64,000 nt of DNA, from contig NW_026570226.1 of the NCBI RefSeq assembly GCF_019649055.1, positions 248,001 to 312,000 on the forward strand, in the 5' to 3' direction. Below are positions 24,481-37,500 of this stretch, one piece after another. The stretch comes from Paramacrobiotus metropolitanus. Lineage: Eukaryota; Tardigrada; Eutardigrada; Parachela; Macrobiotidae. Below the pieces are notes generated by a model. The model was not told the DNA's origin. It searched no databases and saw only the letters and a list, made by a program, of their open reading frames with translations. Numbering within the stretch: the first letter of the stretch is position 1; each line of letters begins with the position of its first letter. The position numbers and the translations under genes were made by a program.

Positions 24481-26689
24481 TTAAACAGGAGGTGCATTCG
24501 GGGTTCTCGGTTTAACAACTCCATGAAGAGCTCCGCCAATTCGTTTAAGCTGAGATGGAACAATCCTGAATCGTTCTTTCGGTTTGGGTATGGCAGGGCG
24601 GACATATTCTTGGTCAGGAGCAGGAAAATCCTCATACAGTGTCGAAGGATTCAGCTCCTTGTCCATCCAGCAGCGCACCTTAAGCTGATGATGATTCCGT
24701 TCGCGTTCCATCTGTCGCAGTATAGCTGGCCAATCTGGATAGCGTGTGTAATGCGGCTCTTTTTTGGGCTTTACTTTACAGACCTTTCCTTCATTGTACA
24801 TCTCGTCAAACCGAAGATTCTCGTCGGGATCAATTTCACTGGCATCTTGGCGAACAGCATGGTTCTTTGGCGAGGCTAACACAATAGGAAAGTTCTTGTT
24901 CTCTGGACGGAATTCTACGACGTGCATGCGTTTCCGTTCGGCCAGCTGCTGATAGACTTCCTGGTTCATCACTCCGGCTAAGAAACACTTAACGATCTTT
25001 TGCAAATTCATCCGGCCTTCGGTTTTTGCATATAAGTCGCTGATGCCAGCAACGTCGCAAATCGTTCGGATTGCTCGATGAGCGACCACCCCAGTGCCTA
25101 CGTAAATCACAGTGGAATTCAGATAAATAAAACAACATAATTAAGCTAGTACGTAATTAAAACAAAGAAAAGTAAAAAAAACATTAATAAATTCAGTAAG
25201 TTACAAGACACTCCATAAAGGATAAAACAGGGGGCAAAAATTCAACAGTTACAAAATGAAGAGAACTATGACGGCGACTCGTCGGCGAGTATATTTAGGG
25301 TAGCCATTAGAACAAATTAGGAAACAATAAAAATTGCCAAATAATGCTCGTAATCTGGCAAAGTCAAACCGTATATCAACATGCAGTGTACCTGGCGGCA
25401 TACGCTTCACGAAAACAGCAGTGGAATCAATCTGATGTTGAAAATCATGATATACCGTTCGATTTTCAAATCGCTCAATAAAACGCAACTTCCGAATGGA
25501 CGAATTTCGTGCTTTGCGTAAGGCATTCTTAGCATCAATGGCTTTGGCCAAGGCTGTGGCAACCAATCCGTTCTTATTGCCCGTCACGACCAAAATACTA
25601 AAACGTCTCACACGCCCAAGACTTCCTGTCATGTTGGCGACCTGCTTCATCTCCAAAACTTTACAATCGAACTGTCCAAAGCTTTCTTCACCAATCTGAA
25701 AAAAAACATTCATCAGACACACGAACAAACGGGTGAAACCACACAAAACGTGGTCGTGATCGCTTTGAAATAAAATACGGTGTACAAGTAGCACTCACTA
25801 ATACTATACGGTCTACACCAAAGAGCGTGAAGTCACGCGCCCCTCTGAGCTAGTTAGAGAAGCCCCAAAAAAATCCGAAAAGCCACAATTCTAAGATTTT
25901 TGCCCAAAAATTTATAGATGCAGACGCTTGCTCGCTTTCGAACGTATACGACTTCCAGCGCCAATTTAAAATTTTCCCTCTGACAAGAGACACGGCGCGG
26001 CGATGTTGATGCTCACTCCATAGTCCATTTTTACGTATCAACAAAAATTTTAGTTTCCCTACGGGATCAGGCGGTCCAATGCTTCTCCCAGGCATTCTCG
26101 TTCCACTCCATCCGCGTTCCAAAGGATCGACTTTCAGCGTACGGAATTTCTCAATGGAGTCCCGCAGCTTGTATAAGCGCTCCCTGCGTTCTGGACTAGG
26201 TCCAAGGTCCTGCACTCGCACCATTTCGCGTCCCCGAATGGCGGGCGCAGTCAAGCCAGGCCACATCATATTTATCGGCCCTAGCAAAATTAAGCTGGTA
26301 CGTTTCACACTGTAATACCCTGAAGCTCACAGAGTAATGATCAAATAATTTTTAACGTATGGCTGCTAACTACTAACGCAGGAAAAACCAAAACCAAAAG
26401 CAAAAAATCAGTCAGAGAGCTCACCCAAACCGATGACTTGTCCTCTGTTCAGGTTCTTGATCATCTTCCTCCCTCTGGCACGCCCTCGCTTTTTTCCAGC
26501 ATTACTGACTGATGTAGCGCTTTTCCATAGTTGTTCACCAGTGTGGTGATTGAAAAAGCTCATTGACCCAATGGAGCGGGCCGATATGTAGCCAGAGGGG
26601 GAACTCATGGGCAGTCCTAGACACAGTGTACTGGAATAAATAGTGCGCTGCGTAACACCGCAAGCGGCGGAGCACAAAGCCCGAAGCAT
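24481..26689 (-). CDS. MRPS5: Mitochondrial small-subunit ribosomal protein uS5m
   Basis: Exons in reading order are 26689-26425, 26319-26063, 25695-25392 and 25097-24481, giving 480 residues (human 430). The first exon encodes a presequence and ends with the conserved LNRGQVIGLG. Exon 2 carries RGWSGTRMPGRSIGPPDP. Exon 3 is the S5 domain (FDCKVLEMKQVANMTG, GNKNGLVATALAKAIDA, RFIERFENRTVYHDF). Exon 4 continues HRAIRTICDVAGISDLYAK, then HVVEFRPENKNFPIVLASP and a C-terminal extension longer than in human. The exon 3/4 join needs the acceptor at 25098-25099 to restore PPG-TGVVAHRAI. uS5m lies near the mRNA entrance of the mitoribosome. It is divergent with COX16. Confidence 0.93.
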
Positions 26690-27286
26690 GCTTGTAAAAT
26701 GTTCAGCAGAGCTCGGTGAAAATGTTGGAATCTGGATAAGAAAGCTTATTCAATAACAGCTTGGAACATATGACAACAAGCAGTAAGCACAGAGCAGTCT
26801 TCGGTTCTACGAAGTTGTCAAAGTAAGAAACTCTAAGTTAAAGTAAAACGTAATACTGTATTCCCAAAAATCCTAGAAGCACTGTCACTGACTGAAGAAC
26901 CGCCACCTGAAGGTGGTTTAGAGTTAAATTGCCAACCCTACCGAGACGTGCATTACGTTTGTCATTACTTGTGAAATTTGTTTTAAAAATTTAAATCTTG
27001 CGCCCAAAAAACGAGTTTAATTGTTTTGCAAGATTCAAGAAGGCAGTTTTGGAAATATGTTTTTCGTGATGTTGCTGATATCCTTTCCGATTGCAAGTTT
27101 GCAGTTGTCCTATAAGGTCCTATAGCATCAGTCACTTTGAGCTATTTCGTACGTGTCTGTCGCTTCTGATAGTGCCACACTGGCATTCCAGAACTGTGCT
27201 GTGGCTCCACCAGCACGGAATTACAAATCTTTGGGCTGCGAACTTTTCGGTATCAATAGATTTTGGTTTGGCTTTTCCGAAAAAAT
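26690..27286. promoter_or_regulatory. Shared MRPS5/COX16 intergenic promoter
   Basis: The two start codons are 597 bases apart on opposite strands and both genes encode mitochondrial proteins, so a bidirectional promoter is plausible. No TATA box is evident on either side. Confidence 0.5.
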
Positions 27287-27975
27287 ATGGTATTTGCCGC
27301 TCTTCCTCCAATTTTCAGATCCAGGTTGTTCCGCTATGGCCTTCCTTTTATGGTAAGTACTGCGAACAAGCCTGGTCAAGCCAGCATTAGTTGTTGCTTT
27401 AATAATTTAATGTGGAATTACACTTAGTACAGTAAGTGCTAACCATCAATACAGTACTTAACTATTTGTTATCAGCGGTGCCAGCGCACCATGTACACTT
27501 TGGTCTAGTTATTTATGTGTGTTTTCGTGCAGGTCACCGTTGTTGGTGGATCTTTTTGGCTGCGGGATTTTGCACAGTTGCGGTATACCTTCCGGAAAGT
27601 AAAAAGGGTAATCGCGGCAACTTTCTCCGCAGTTTATAATTCCTTCTTTGTATGTTCTCAAAATACTTTACTTGCGCAGGTGTCAGCTGAAGAATTTGCC
27701 GAACTTGTTGGAAAGCAGAAGGATCTTCGTCGTGTCGATCCGGAAGAACTGCTCAGGGTGTGTGCATCGTCTGCATGGTACACCAGCATTTTATTCCCTC
27801 TTATAAACTTATTTTTTCTGTGTTTAAGGAAGTGCAAGCAGAAGCTGACGCGAATTACGAAATGGTACGTGGACCTAGGCCATGGGAAGAAAATAACCAG
27901 CTTGAGGAAATCAAGAAAAAGCGCCAAGAAGAACGGAAACGGAAGAAAGAAGCCGCTGCGGCGGCCGTGGTGTAA
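27287..27975 (+). CDS. COX16: COX16, cytochrome c oxidase assembly factor
   Basis: Four short exons (27287-27352, 27533-27607, 27680-27757, 27829-27975) join in phase 0 throughout to 121 residues; human COX16 is 106. The join of exons 1 and 2 gives RYGLPFM-VTVVGGSFWLRDF, matching the family's GYGVPMLLLIVGGSF block, which includes the single inner-membrane helix. VRGPRPWEE is the conserved C-terminal signature, followed by a Lys/Arg/Glu-rich tail ending in an alanine run. COX16 helps insert copper into COX2. The start ATG was chosen by frame; longer upstream frames belong to other phases. Confidence 0.93.
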
Positions 27976-29625
27976 TGCTGTATTGTACAGCACAACAACG
28001 TGACATCGCGGTGTGTGTGTGACTGTGTGCCCTGTTATTGTAAGTGCACGGTGATGTTTGGCTTGGTTCGCGTGTGCATTTTTAAGAAATTACGCTGAAT
28101 TTCAGTAGTCTGACTGTGATATGTGTGGGATACTGCATCATTGTACGTACTTGCGAAGTATGTTATGAAAAAAACCTGTGCGTTTAATTATTTTTTTATG
28201 TTAAAGTGTAGTTATTTTTAATTTAGAGGGCCTTCTGCCGCTGTTTTTGAAAGCAAGAAAACTATCTGAGACTTTCTATTTTTGCTGACTATTTTTCTCG
28301 GTTATTTTACAGATGAAAACGCGGTTTGAGTATACCAACTTTCGGTTTAAACCAGAGAGTATCTGCATACGTAACACCATATTACAACATCAGGTGGTGA
28401 TACGGCTGCCAGTGCGGGTGTGTAACAAGTGTTTTGCAATGAAATATTCTCTCCAAAAGTGGATTTCCCATGCAACGAAATAAGCAACCGATGATTTATT
28501 CCTTTCTCCATATTTCATAATTACAGCTGACTTGGAATTAGGAATTGAATTAAGCGTTAACATTTTTGCCAGTGTGTTTGAGCTCAGTTGTGAGCTGTGT
28601 TGCAAACTTGCCCTCACTGCGCCATAGACAGAATTTTAAAGTATGTTATTTTCTTATTTAAAAGTATGTGTTTATTACCGTGTTTCGTTTATAGTTGTAT
28701 TGTCGTTGTACGTTTCTAGCGGTAAAATTTCTGCCTTTTAGGTTTTTTGAGCCGTATATATGTTCCCGGCTGCTTGAGCTAGAATTCTACTTACCATTAG
28801 TGTACAAGCAGAGCATTTAGCCTTTTGACTAAGTGTCGCTTGATTAAGTCGTTTGCAATCATTCCGGCTTGCACTCTTTCCTTTTCGATGCAGTTAAATG
28901 GATAAAATGTAGAAACAAATCGGAGCCAATTGGTGTTATTTTGTACTTGCTTTTGTTCTCTTTGGTTAGTGTCTGCTGAAGATTTTGCGCTGAACAGCTC
29001 GATGACCTACCCTAGAGTGTGTATTGCAGCTTCCGAAAGCTCTGCAGCGTTGTATTGTAATTAAACGCATTGTTATAATTACAAACAGTGGCTAGAATTC
29101 TCATTGATTATGCAGTTCAAATCGCCACACACGGCTCAAGAGCACTTTTAAAATGACATATTGTCAGCTGAGAGTGGCTATAAATTGCCGTCAAGAGGGT
29201 ACGGCATACACTCGCTCCTTTAATATGGGAGGAGAGGAGGAAGGTTAATCAGACCGGGACGCTGATGTCTTTTTTGCGTTGGATAGCGCAAAAGTGTATG
29301 TGTAATTATCAAGGCTTTCAGTGTCTTGAACTTGCCAAAGAAAACCTATCGGAGTTAAGCTGATCGATGAGCGAGAACGTGGCCATTCGGAGAGTGTCCC
29401 TCGGGATCGTACAGTCTGATTATATGATAGTTCTGCCACCGAATCGCATGACGATTTTTATATCTGTGTTTGTACTTTGTAGGCCGTAACCGGCTTGCAC
29501 TCGGTAGATTGATTTTACCAAAAAGGATGATCCAGTTTTATGGCACGCAAAAACCAAAGCGTTACCCAAATCCGCTTAATCTGTTAAGTATTCCCATACA
29601 GTTGTCACCGTGGGATTCTGTACTG
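27976..29625. other. Gene-poor intergenic DNA
   Basis: COX16 3' UTR and about 1.6 kb of AT-rich sequence without recognisable coding, RNA gene or repeat. Confidence 0.5.
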
Positions 29626-29633
29626 TATAAATA
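29626..29633 (+). promoter_or_regulatory. TATA box
   Basis: TATAAATA, 39 bases before an ATG that opens a short frame ending in a perfect GTAAGT donor. Confidence 0.5.
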
Positions 29634-29671
29634 GATGTTCATCGTCAAACATAATTTTCACAAGTTACATT

Positions 29672-30097
29672 ATGTCGTCAACTTCCGATGTTCACAGTGT
29701 AAATAATGCCCCGTATTCCGACAGCCGCTGCATGTTTGATCTGGTCGCATTCGTATTGACTCTGGTAAGTCACTGACTGATCGTTTTTTCGGGTGCCGCG
29801 GCAAAAACAGTTGGTAATTGAATTACTTCTGTGGTATCACTAATGTTGTTAGAACATTCGGGGTCACTACAACACCCAGCAAAAATTTAGTAGCAAGATC
29901 AATAAAGTTACTGACTTGGTAAAGAAATTTGTTATTGTAGATTCTTTATTAATTAGTTCAACAACGTTATTTTCAAATTATTCACACGGTGTCAACATGA
30001 TTCTTTATATATGGATAATGCGAAATCAACTGCGTTTCGCCTAATTTCCTCTTTATTTTAATAGTCGAAGGAGAACTGCACCCTTATTAGAACCTAA
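29672..30097 (+). CDS. Candidate two-exon micropeptide
   Basis: Exon 1 (29672-29764, 31 codons) starts ATG TCG TCA and ends CTG|GTAAGT. A strong acceptor (pyrimidine-rich, TTTTAATAG) begins exon 2 at 30065; in phase it adds ten residues and a stop at 30095-30097, for 41 residues in all. The middle is hydrophobic (CMFDLVAFVLTL). A TATA box precedes the start at the right distance. No homologue is known to me. Exon 1 may instead splice elsewhere, or this may be a non-coding transcript. Confidence 0.3.
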
Positions 30098-31513
30098 CCA
30101 CGATTATCAGCCCTTTCAAAATTCAACTTCAATCCGTTCTTCACATGTAGCTTTTAGACGTGTGAAAGCTCTGTCTAAAAAACAACAAGTTTCTGCATGT
30201 ACTCTGTAGTCTGTAGGTCCTGTGACTACATAGACCGGCTTAAACTAAAGTATGGCAAATGAATGATTACTTACTTGATTTATAAATGCATAACCAAGTT
30301 TATGTTTTTATTTTAAATGGAACTGGACAATATGGTGGAATTTATGGTATCACTTTCGCGAAACTGTTTTTCATCAGATATTGCATATATATACAAGTAG
30401 CCAGTAGGTGTTGCTGTTGTTGCCGACATTGCTGCAGAAAAGTTTGCATGACCGTTTCCCCTTGAATGGAATCAAATTAATGTAATCAAAATTATTTGTT
30501 TTAGATTTAAATGGAAACAAGAAAACGCTTATACAGCCATGGTCAACGATGAGCATATACAGTGTGTGCAATAATTTGAGTGCCACTTGATTATGCCAAT
30601 TGAGGATGATTCAACACAGACGTCCGGTGTTTGTTAAACCTGGTCGCGGAAATAGCCAGCACATATGTGCATGCACTAGCTGGAGATTTGACCGCTAATC
30701 ACCCACAATATTGGTTTTTATATATGCATGTATCTCCGCCATCACATTGCTTGACGTGGGCGTTGCAACCGCTGTTGCTTGTTTAGCTTAACGAGCCCGC
30801 TCATCCAGAACCGCTCGGTATAGTATGTGCATTCATCTGCACTGTAAACTGTATCATAATTCCCGTCTGCACCAGTCCCTTGTGTCGTCTGAATGAATGA
30901 GACGTTTCCATTGTAAACCGGCCTGCGCAGTTTTTCTTCCCGTGCCGGAACTATACCCGCTGCGTCCAATCGACGCTAACCAGGCCCACATCGGTATATC
31001 GTGGTCCAGTTTGGAATGATAGCATTATCACAGCACCGAGCGGGGCTACATATCCAGTTATGGTGTTAATCGTAGGTTAGCCATTTCAGCTCCGTACCCC
31101 GCCCCATTAGCCGCCTGATTAGCATTGGTCGTTTGGTTTGAAGAGTAAAACAGGGTCTATTGTTTCGGCCCCGCGACGCGCCGGCTGATGTGCGACCATC
31201 AACAGTTTCCAAGTGTCGGCCGTCAGATGGTACCGGCAAGTGTGTGCTGGCGCGCTTTTTTCTACTCGGATTTCTAATGATTTTCTAATGGTCATCATCC
31301 GGTGGATGCATCTCAACCGGCATTTAGCGTATCACTTTGAATGTTGACGACGTGACGATCGCATTATTCCCGACGCCTCAATGGGAAATTCATTGAAATA
31401 ATGCATTCAGATAATTTATTCGATTTAATTTTTCATATAATGTGATGGTTTTGCGGTTGTTTTCACAAGATACCGCGATTGATCCAATGTTTTTTGTTGC
31501 CACATAATCTATT
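30098..31513. other. Intergenic, with a decayed-looking coding patch on the minus strand
   Basis: Between about 30742 and 31130 the minus strand has several protein-like stretches in different frames broken by stops (for example GYVAPLGAVIMLSFQTG and ERFWMSGLVKLNKQQR). This could be a decayed gene or an exon whose neighbours I cannot find. The rest holds the promoter of the next gene. Confidence 0.3.
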
Positions 31514-34500
31514 ATGGAGCCTTATAGTTGTGGACCGGCATGGATTGTTATCTTGTTACAGTGTTTGGCGGTTTCGCTCATCACGGCCCAAACCGGAAGA
31601 AATGTTAGCTGCAATAATTGCGATTGCTCCATTTTTCAGTCCATTTCCACATGTCCGATCCCGCGACACACTAATCGCCGCGATTGCCCCTGCTGCCAGA
31701 CATGTTTACGACAAGCTGGGGAATTATGTAATTGCCTATTTAGTAGACCCTCTGGGTTTTCTCTTAATAGGATTACAGAGGGATAAATTGGGTTTTGTTC
31801 CATCTGTGTGGTGGGAGGGAAATTGACGGCTTCCCTTTCTAAAAGCGGTGCATAAGTCCCGTTCATATACGTGTGACTATGCATATTGCAAAAATAGGCA
31901 ACATTTTTTTTGACACTGAAAGCGAAATATGCTACATTGAAATCCATAATCGATAAAAATAATAGTAGGTTCTTAAGCAGTTTATAAATCCTAAAATTTC
32001 CTAGCCGGCTGAATCCTTGCGAAACATCTGATGGTGCAGCTGCTGCAAATTAAGGCTTAATAAATTAAATTTAGACTATTAGTACTAAGCCTAAAAAACA
32101 ACAAAACAAACTTATTTCGTTCCACTTTAGATCAATCAAATGACGTATCTAAGCGCTACCTAAGCCGTAGGAAGTATACAGAAGACTTGAGTTATTGGTT
32201 TGTGGTTGCTTCATTTTTTTGTAGTTCTCAGCGCACAAACTTAGAGACAAAGACACTTGTAATTCATACAGGAGCTATAAGTTTTATGTTTTTATTACCT
32301 TTTTCTATGTTTTTGTTGTCACAGTTGTTATTAACCATCATTGTTATTTACTTTTTAGGTGATGAAATTGCTTTCCCGTGCGATCAAGAATTCGGATTAT
32401 ACTGCAATACAAAAACCGATACCTGCGATGGTGAGCTAACCCCGTATTAATTATTAGAAAAAAGTAAGATTAAAAGTGGCTACTGAGTAGTGTCTATCGT
32501 ATTAAAAGCGTCAACGGGTTATATACGGGGGTGACGGTTATCTTTCAACCGTTGACTTCCGCTACCGCTGTTTAGTTTCATTTTCAACCTTGTGGACGTT
32601 CGAGTTTCTTTCGGCAGTTTAAGTGTTGCATGGGCTTTTCGACAAATGTTTAATAATGCGTATTCTTGTGAGAACAGTGAACATATTGTGTTGGCTCATC
32701 CATTTGGATAGCTCGAAAACAAAGGTCATTTGTTTCTAAAGTTGACAGATCATTTACTGTTCCCTATTGTTCTGTTTGCAATTACCTAAAGACTAAAGTA
32801 CTTGTTATGTAGTACAAAGTGACGACCATGCCGAAATTAATATGTATGCATAACTGCTGTTGTCTTTTTTCGCTGTTAAGCTCTTCCATACCACTTTTCA
32901 TTAATTAATATCATTGCAAATTATTGTAACCGTAAAATTAGATTATCCAAACAGTGAGTTAAATGAAGAAGAGGAGTTGAAACGGATGTGATGATAAAAA
33001 CTGCATGCTGACGAATCTGGAACTAATTATGTTTTGCCGTAATAATTGTACTCGTTTTCTTGAAGTTACTCAGTTCCCAACGTACAACACTCACATGATT
33101 AACTCGATAGAACCAAATGAAAAGAAAATTAATAACGGAAAAATTCTTAATTTTACGCTTGCCTATCCGTCTGTTACATTTTTTACCGTGAATGTGAATG
33201 CGAATAATTTAGAGTGAACGTAGGTAATCAAATGATGACGTACCTACAAAGATGGTGCCGCAAGTGCTGGCTGCTTATGCACTTATGTACAGCTTTATTT
33301 ATGAGACAAGGCGTTACTCACCTCACCTATAAATTATGATTAGCTAGCCTGCATGAGCTTATTTGTATATGATTAAAATACTACTATAATCCATGGTAAG
33401 CACTAAGCATCTTGAGATGCATGCTTCGGTAGCCGGCTGAACATTCCTTTGCCACTAGTGAATCGATGTCGTCAGATTGTGCAATTGTTTACTTTACAGG
33501 CAACTATCCTTGACAGATTAAAGTGATCTTGACATTGAAAGATACGTTGGTACATCTAGACAGATTGATGCGCGGCAATGTTTTGTACGCAAATGCCAGC
33601 CGATATTTCCATTCGATTAATATTCTTGACTTTAAAATCACGTGTTTATTTAATTCCTTGCTCTGTTGGCTGTTGCAGTTAGTTAGGTTTCTGGTATTGT
33701 ACTTTATTTTAGAAAAATTTCATCCTCTAACACAATATATAAGGATGTGAGTTTTGTATTATTGCGATCTTTAGGGTTATACGGCTTGCGCGCTTCAAAA
33801 GTCAACCAAAATAGTATGCTGTTGATTTGGCACCGGCCTCCGGAAGTCCAGGGACATCTTTACCTTTTTTATACACAAACGTATACAAGTGATCTACGGT
33901 TATGGATTATGCAAGAGGTGAGTATTTAGTGGTTACAACAGATTTACTGCGCTGTATTATGCGCTGTATTATGCATATGGATTATGTATGTATTATTCAT
34001 CCCGTTTTTGTGCAGACTTTTGCTGGAGCAGACTCATCCTACATACAAGGCCTGAATGCTGCAACATTCTACTATGTCGCCCTTGTTCCGGAATTTCAGG
34101 GTGTATTTTATTTCGAAAATCGTTCAGAAATTCTGGTGAAAAAAACCGAAGGTAAGATGTCCAGGTGATGGTTTCTTAACATTTTTATGATTACGAGCTA
34201 AAATATTTTTATTATTAGAAGCTGATATTTTGTTACTTAATTCCTACCCAGCATGAATTTGTATTCTGTTTATTTTCGAAGGATTGTTATATGTTGGTGT
34301 ATCAAAGAATCAACCATCAATCAGATTTTTTGCATTTGTTCAAACTGACAACGTGGAAAAAACGGGCAAAAAAAAACTTAATCTGGCAGACAACAATAAT
34401 TACTGTTAATTGCAAGATAGCAACAGCAACAATTTTTGGCAAAATGAACTTTTTTTACAGGATGCTTACATAAAAATCAGTCGTATGCCGTGGGCGAAAC

Positions 34501-37500
34501 ATTTGCTGATGGATGCGCTTACAACTGCACATGTACACCGGAAGGCCTGTTGGCCTGTATCGAACGACGCTGTCCGCTGATGTACAAGAAGGGGGACATC
34601 CAGGATCCCCTGTGCAAAGAGCACGACGATCCGGCATCTCCCGATCCCTGCTGTGTTATTTACACATGTCAGAATGGTCATCCATCCAGTCCGCATCCGC
34701 CTCCTGATAGCCAGTGCCTGTACAAGGGCAAACACTATGCTCTGGCCACGGAATTCTACGATGATGACTGCTCGATGACGTGCTACTGCGATGAAATCGG
34801 AGTCGTTGATTGTCGACCATTAAAATGCCCAGAACCGTCAGTACCACTTGGTCACAATAATGGATCATGTTTGGAGTGGGATGTGAAGCAGCATGCTGTG
34901 CGTAATCCACCGCATTGTTGTCCGAACTATACGTGCATTAACGGTCAGTGTGTGGCGTAGTGGCGGTTTAGCAATTAAGTGCTGGCTTTTCACACCACTA
35001 TCCGTTGACCATGATTACGTAACATGATCTAGATTGTCATAATGCACTTGTTTTTTGAGCGCTGCAGCAACCGGAAGATACTTTTCACCTCTGTTGAAAG
35101 GTCCCATACATTGCCTTTCTAACATTTGTAAAAATTTATCGTATGACAGTTGCTTCCGCGCGTTACTTTTTTTCATGAAAAACTAAAGCTGATATTGGAT
35201 TTAGGCATTTACTAGTAGCTATTTCATTTAGATTTATACTTGAACGAAAACAACTGAATTTTAAAAAACCTAGCAGTTAAAGAGCTAAAATTCATAAGTT
35301 GAATGACAATTTGCGTTTACTTGTGGTATTTTCGTCATAATTTTGATCATAAGTTTAGACTGTTCAAAATATTTTATAGGTAGTACGTAAATAACTGTAT
35401 CTTGCAGCTGTTACAGAGTGTAACGGTATCTTTCAGCTGAGCTGTTATGATTACCAGCGTGTCACAGAATGCATATTGTACATAGTAGTATTATGTGTTC
35501 TTGGGAAAATTATATAAGTAGAATTTTTTAGTTTGGTAATGTTATATTGTTTTGCTAGCAGGCTTGCAAAAACATTATAAATTTTGGCAGAACCAAAGCC
35601 AGTAAAAATATGACAAAGCTTTTCAAGTTTTTGTTGAAAAATTTAAACCTTCGCGAACACTAGAAACTGACAATGTTAAAGTAAAAATTTTAACTGTATA
35701 AACCAAGTTTATCGCATTATTAGATGGCCGTTGCGACATCAACGGTACGAAATATCGTCACTCGGAGACCCTCCCCTCAAGTTGTGATCAACACTGTTTG
35801 TGTGACAGCGGCAAAGTGGTCTGCGAATCTGTTTGTCCGGAAGTCAGTCCCAATCCGCCCTTTGACTCAGCCTGTATACGGTTTACCTTGGTCAAAGATA
35901 GTTCCGGATGCTGTATGGAATGGCAATGTATCACTCCGCACAGTTCGGAATCCGCGGATGAATGTATTGTGGGAAATATGCGGTATCCTGTTGGAGCGCA
36001 CTGGAGTGAAACGGAACACTGTCGCCCGAAGAACTGCACGTGTCAGCGGAATCTGCAAGGGATGGCAGATGCTGCATGCAGCGGGGGCTGCCCGGATCTG
36101 GATACTGCGTTGCACTGCGAGAAACCGGCCGTTGTTCATTCGGACGATCCTTGTACATGTCCCGTGGCGCATTGTCCCGATATGAAAAATGAATTGCGAA
36201 ACGCTGAAACAGGTATGTGGAGACTAATACCACGTCATCACAATGTTTTAAAACTGAATAATAATGGCAATTTCTGTTTGATCGACATCGGTGAAGTGCT
36301 TCGTTTTCGCTTTATGCAATGGTGTCCTTTGGACGGAAGAAGTTTTTGTTAAGTTTTGTTGTTAGCTAAGTATTTGATTGTTTCCACTGCTGGACATTAT
36401 TTTGGCAACTTTTTAATTTCCTCTCCGTTCGCATACTTCATTGATCTATTAATTTTATGCTGTAGAAGATCCTGTATATTCTCTGCGGGCCGGTCTCGTT
36501 AACTCATCCGCTGCCGAACTGATCCTCAATGTTAGCAGCGTCCTGTTATCCCACACCGGTGCAGCGTTAGAAACCCATATCGCGCGAGTGGACCACGGTG
36601 GTCAGCCGCGGAATGTCTCGGATATGTGGCAAATTTCCTCCACCAAACTGGATCAATTACAGCCCACAGTTATCGAATATATTACCGGTTTCCAAAGTAA
36701 TTCAACGTACAAAATCAAGGCGCGACTTATCCTTACCGATTCTGCATCCAACACCGATGTCATTCTCCCATTCACGTCGACTATATTCTTGAACATACCA
36801 GCAAGAGGTACCAGTACTGCTCGTGATATTGTGTATGTGTGTGTGAATATAGTCTAAATTGTGGTAAGTACAATACAAATATTAATAACATTTCCGTTTC
36901 ATTTGTAGCAGTATGTAAATAGCGCGACGTATCCTTGCTTTTACAATGGCTAGTACTGTTCTTGTCATAATTGTTGAAGTATATTGTGAATTTCTTTGTG
37001 TGTGATATAATTTCTGCGTTTCTCATGGTGGCTTTTGTTGTGTGGTTTACAGGGCTGACTTGTGTGGTGGAGAATGTGGCATACGATGAAGGCGCTAGCA
37101 TACCACAAGGGTGTGGTCAGGAATGCGTGTGCCACAATGGGAGCGCAGTGTGCCACGCAGTGCAGTGTACGTCGCAGGAATCGGTGATTTTGGCGTCGGA
37201 ATTTTGCCCGGTCCCGGTGCTAGTCAAGGGACCTCGGGATTGCTGCCCGCGTTGGGAATGTCATCCTTCCGGTACAAAACATCGAATACTTCGGTTAACT
37301 TAAGTTTACCAATGTCATAATATTGAATGCGGTCATGTGCGGTAGTTACTGGTTACAGTGCAGAATTAAAATATCGAGCGCTCTGAATTAACTTAACTAA
37401 AGAAATTTTTAGAAATCGGGCATACATTTTAATTTGTACCCGGTTTAATTTGTTTAACATAAATAAAAGAACTGATTTTTACTTGTATAGAATATCACTC

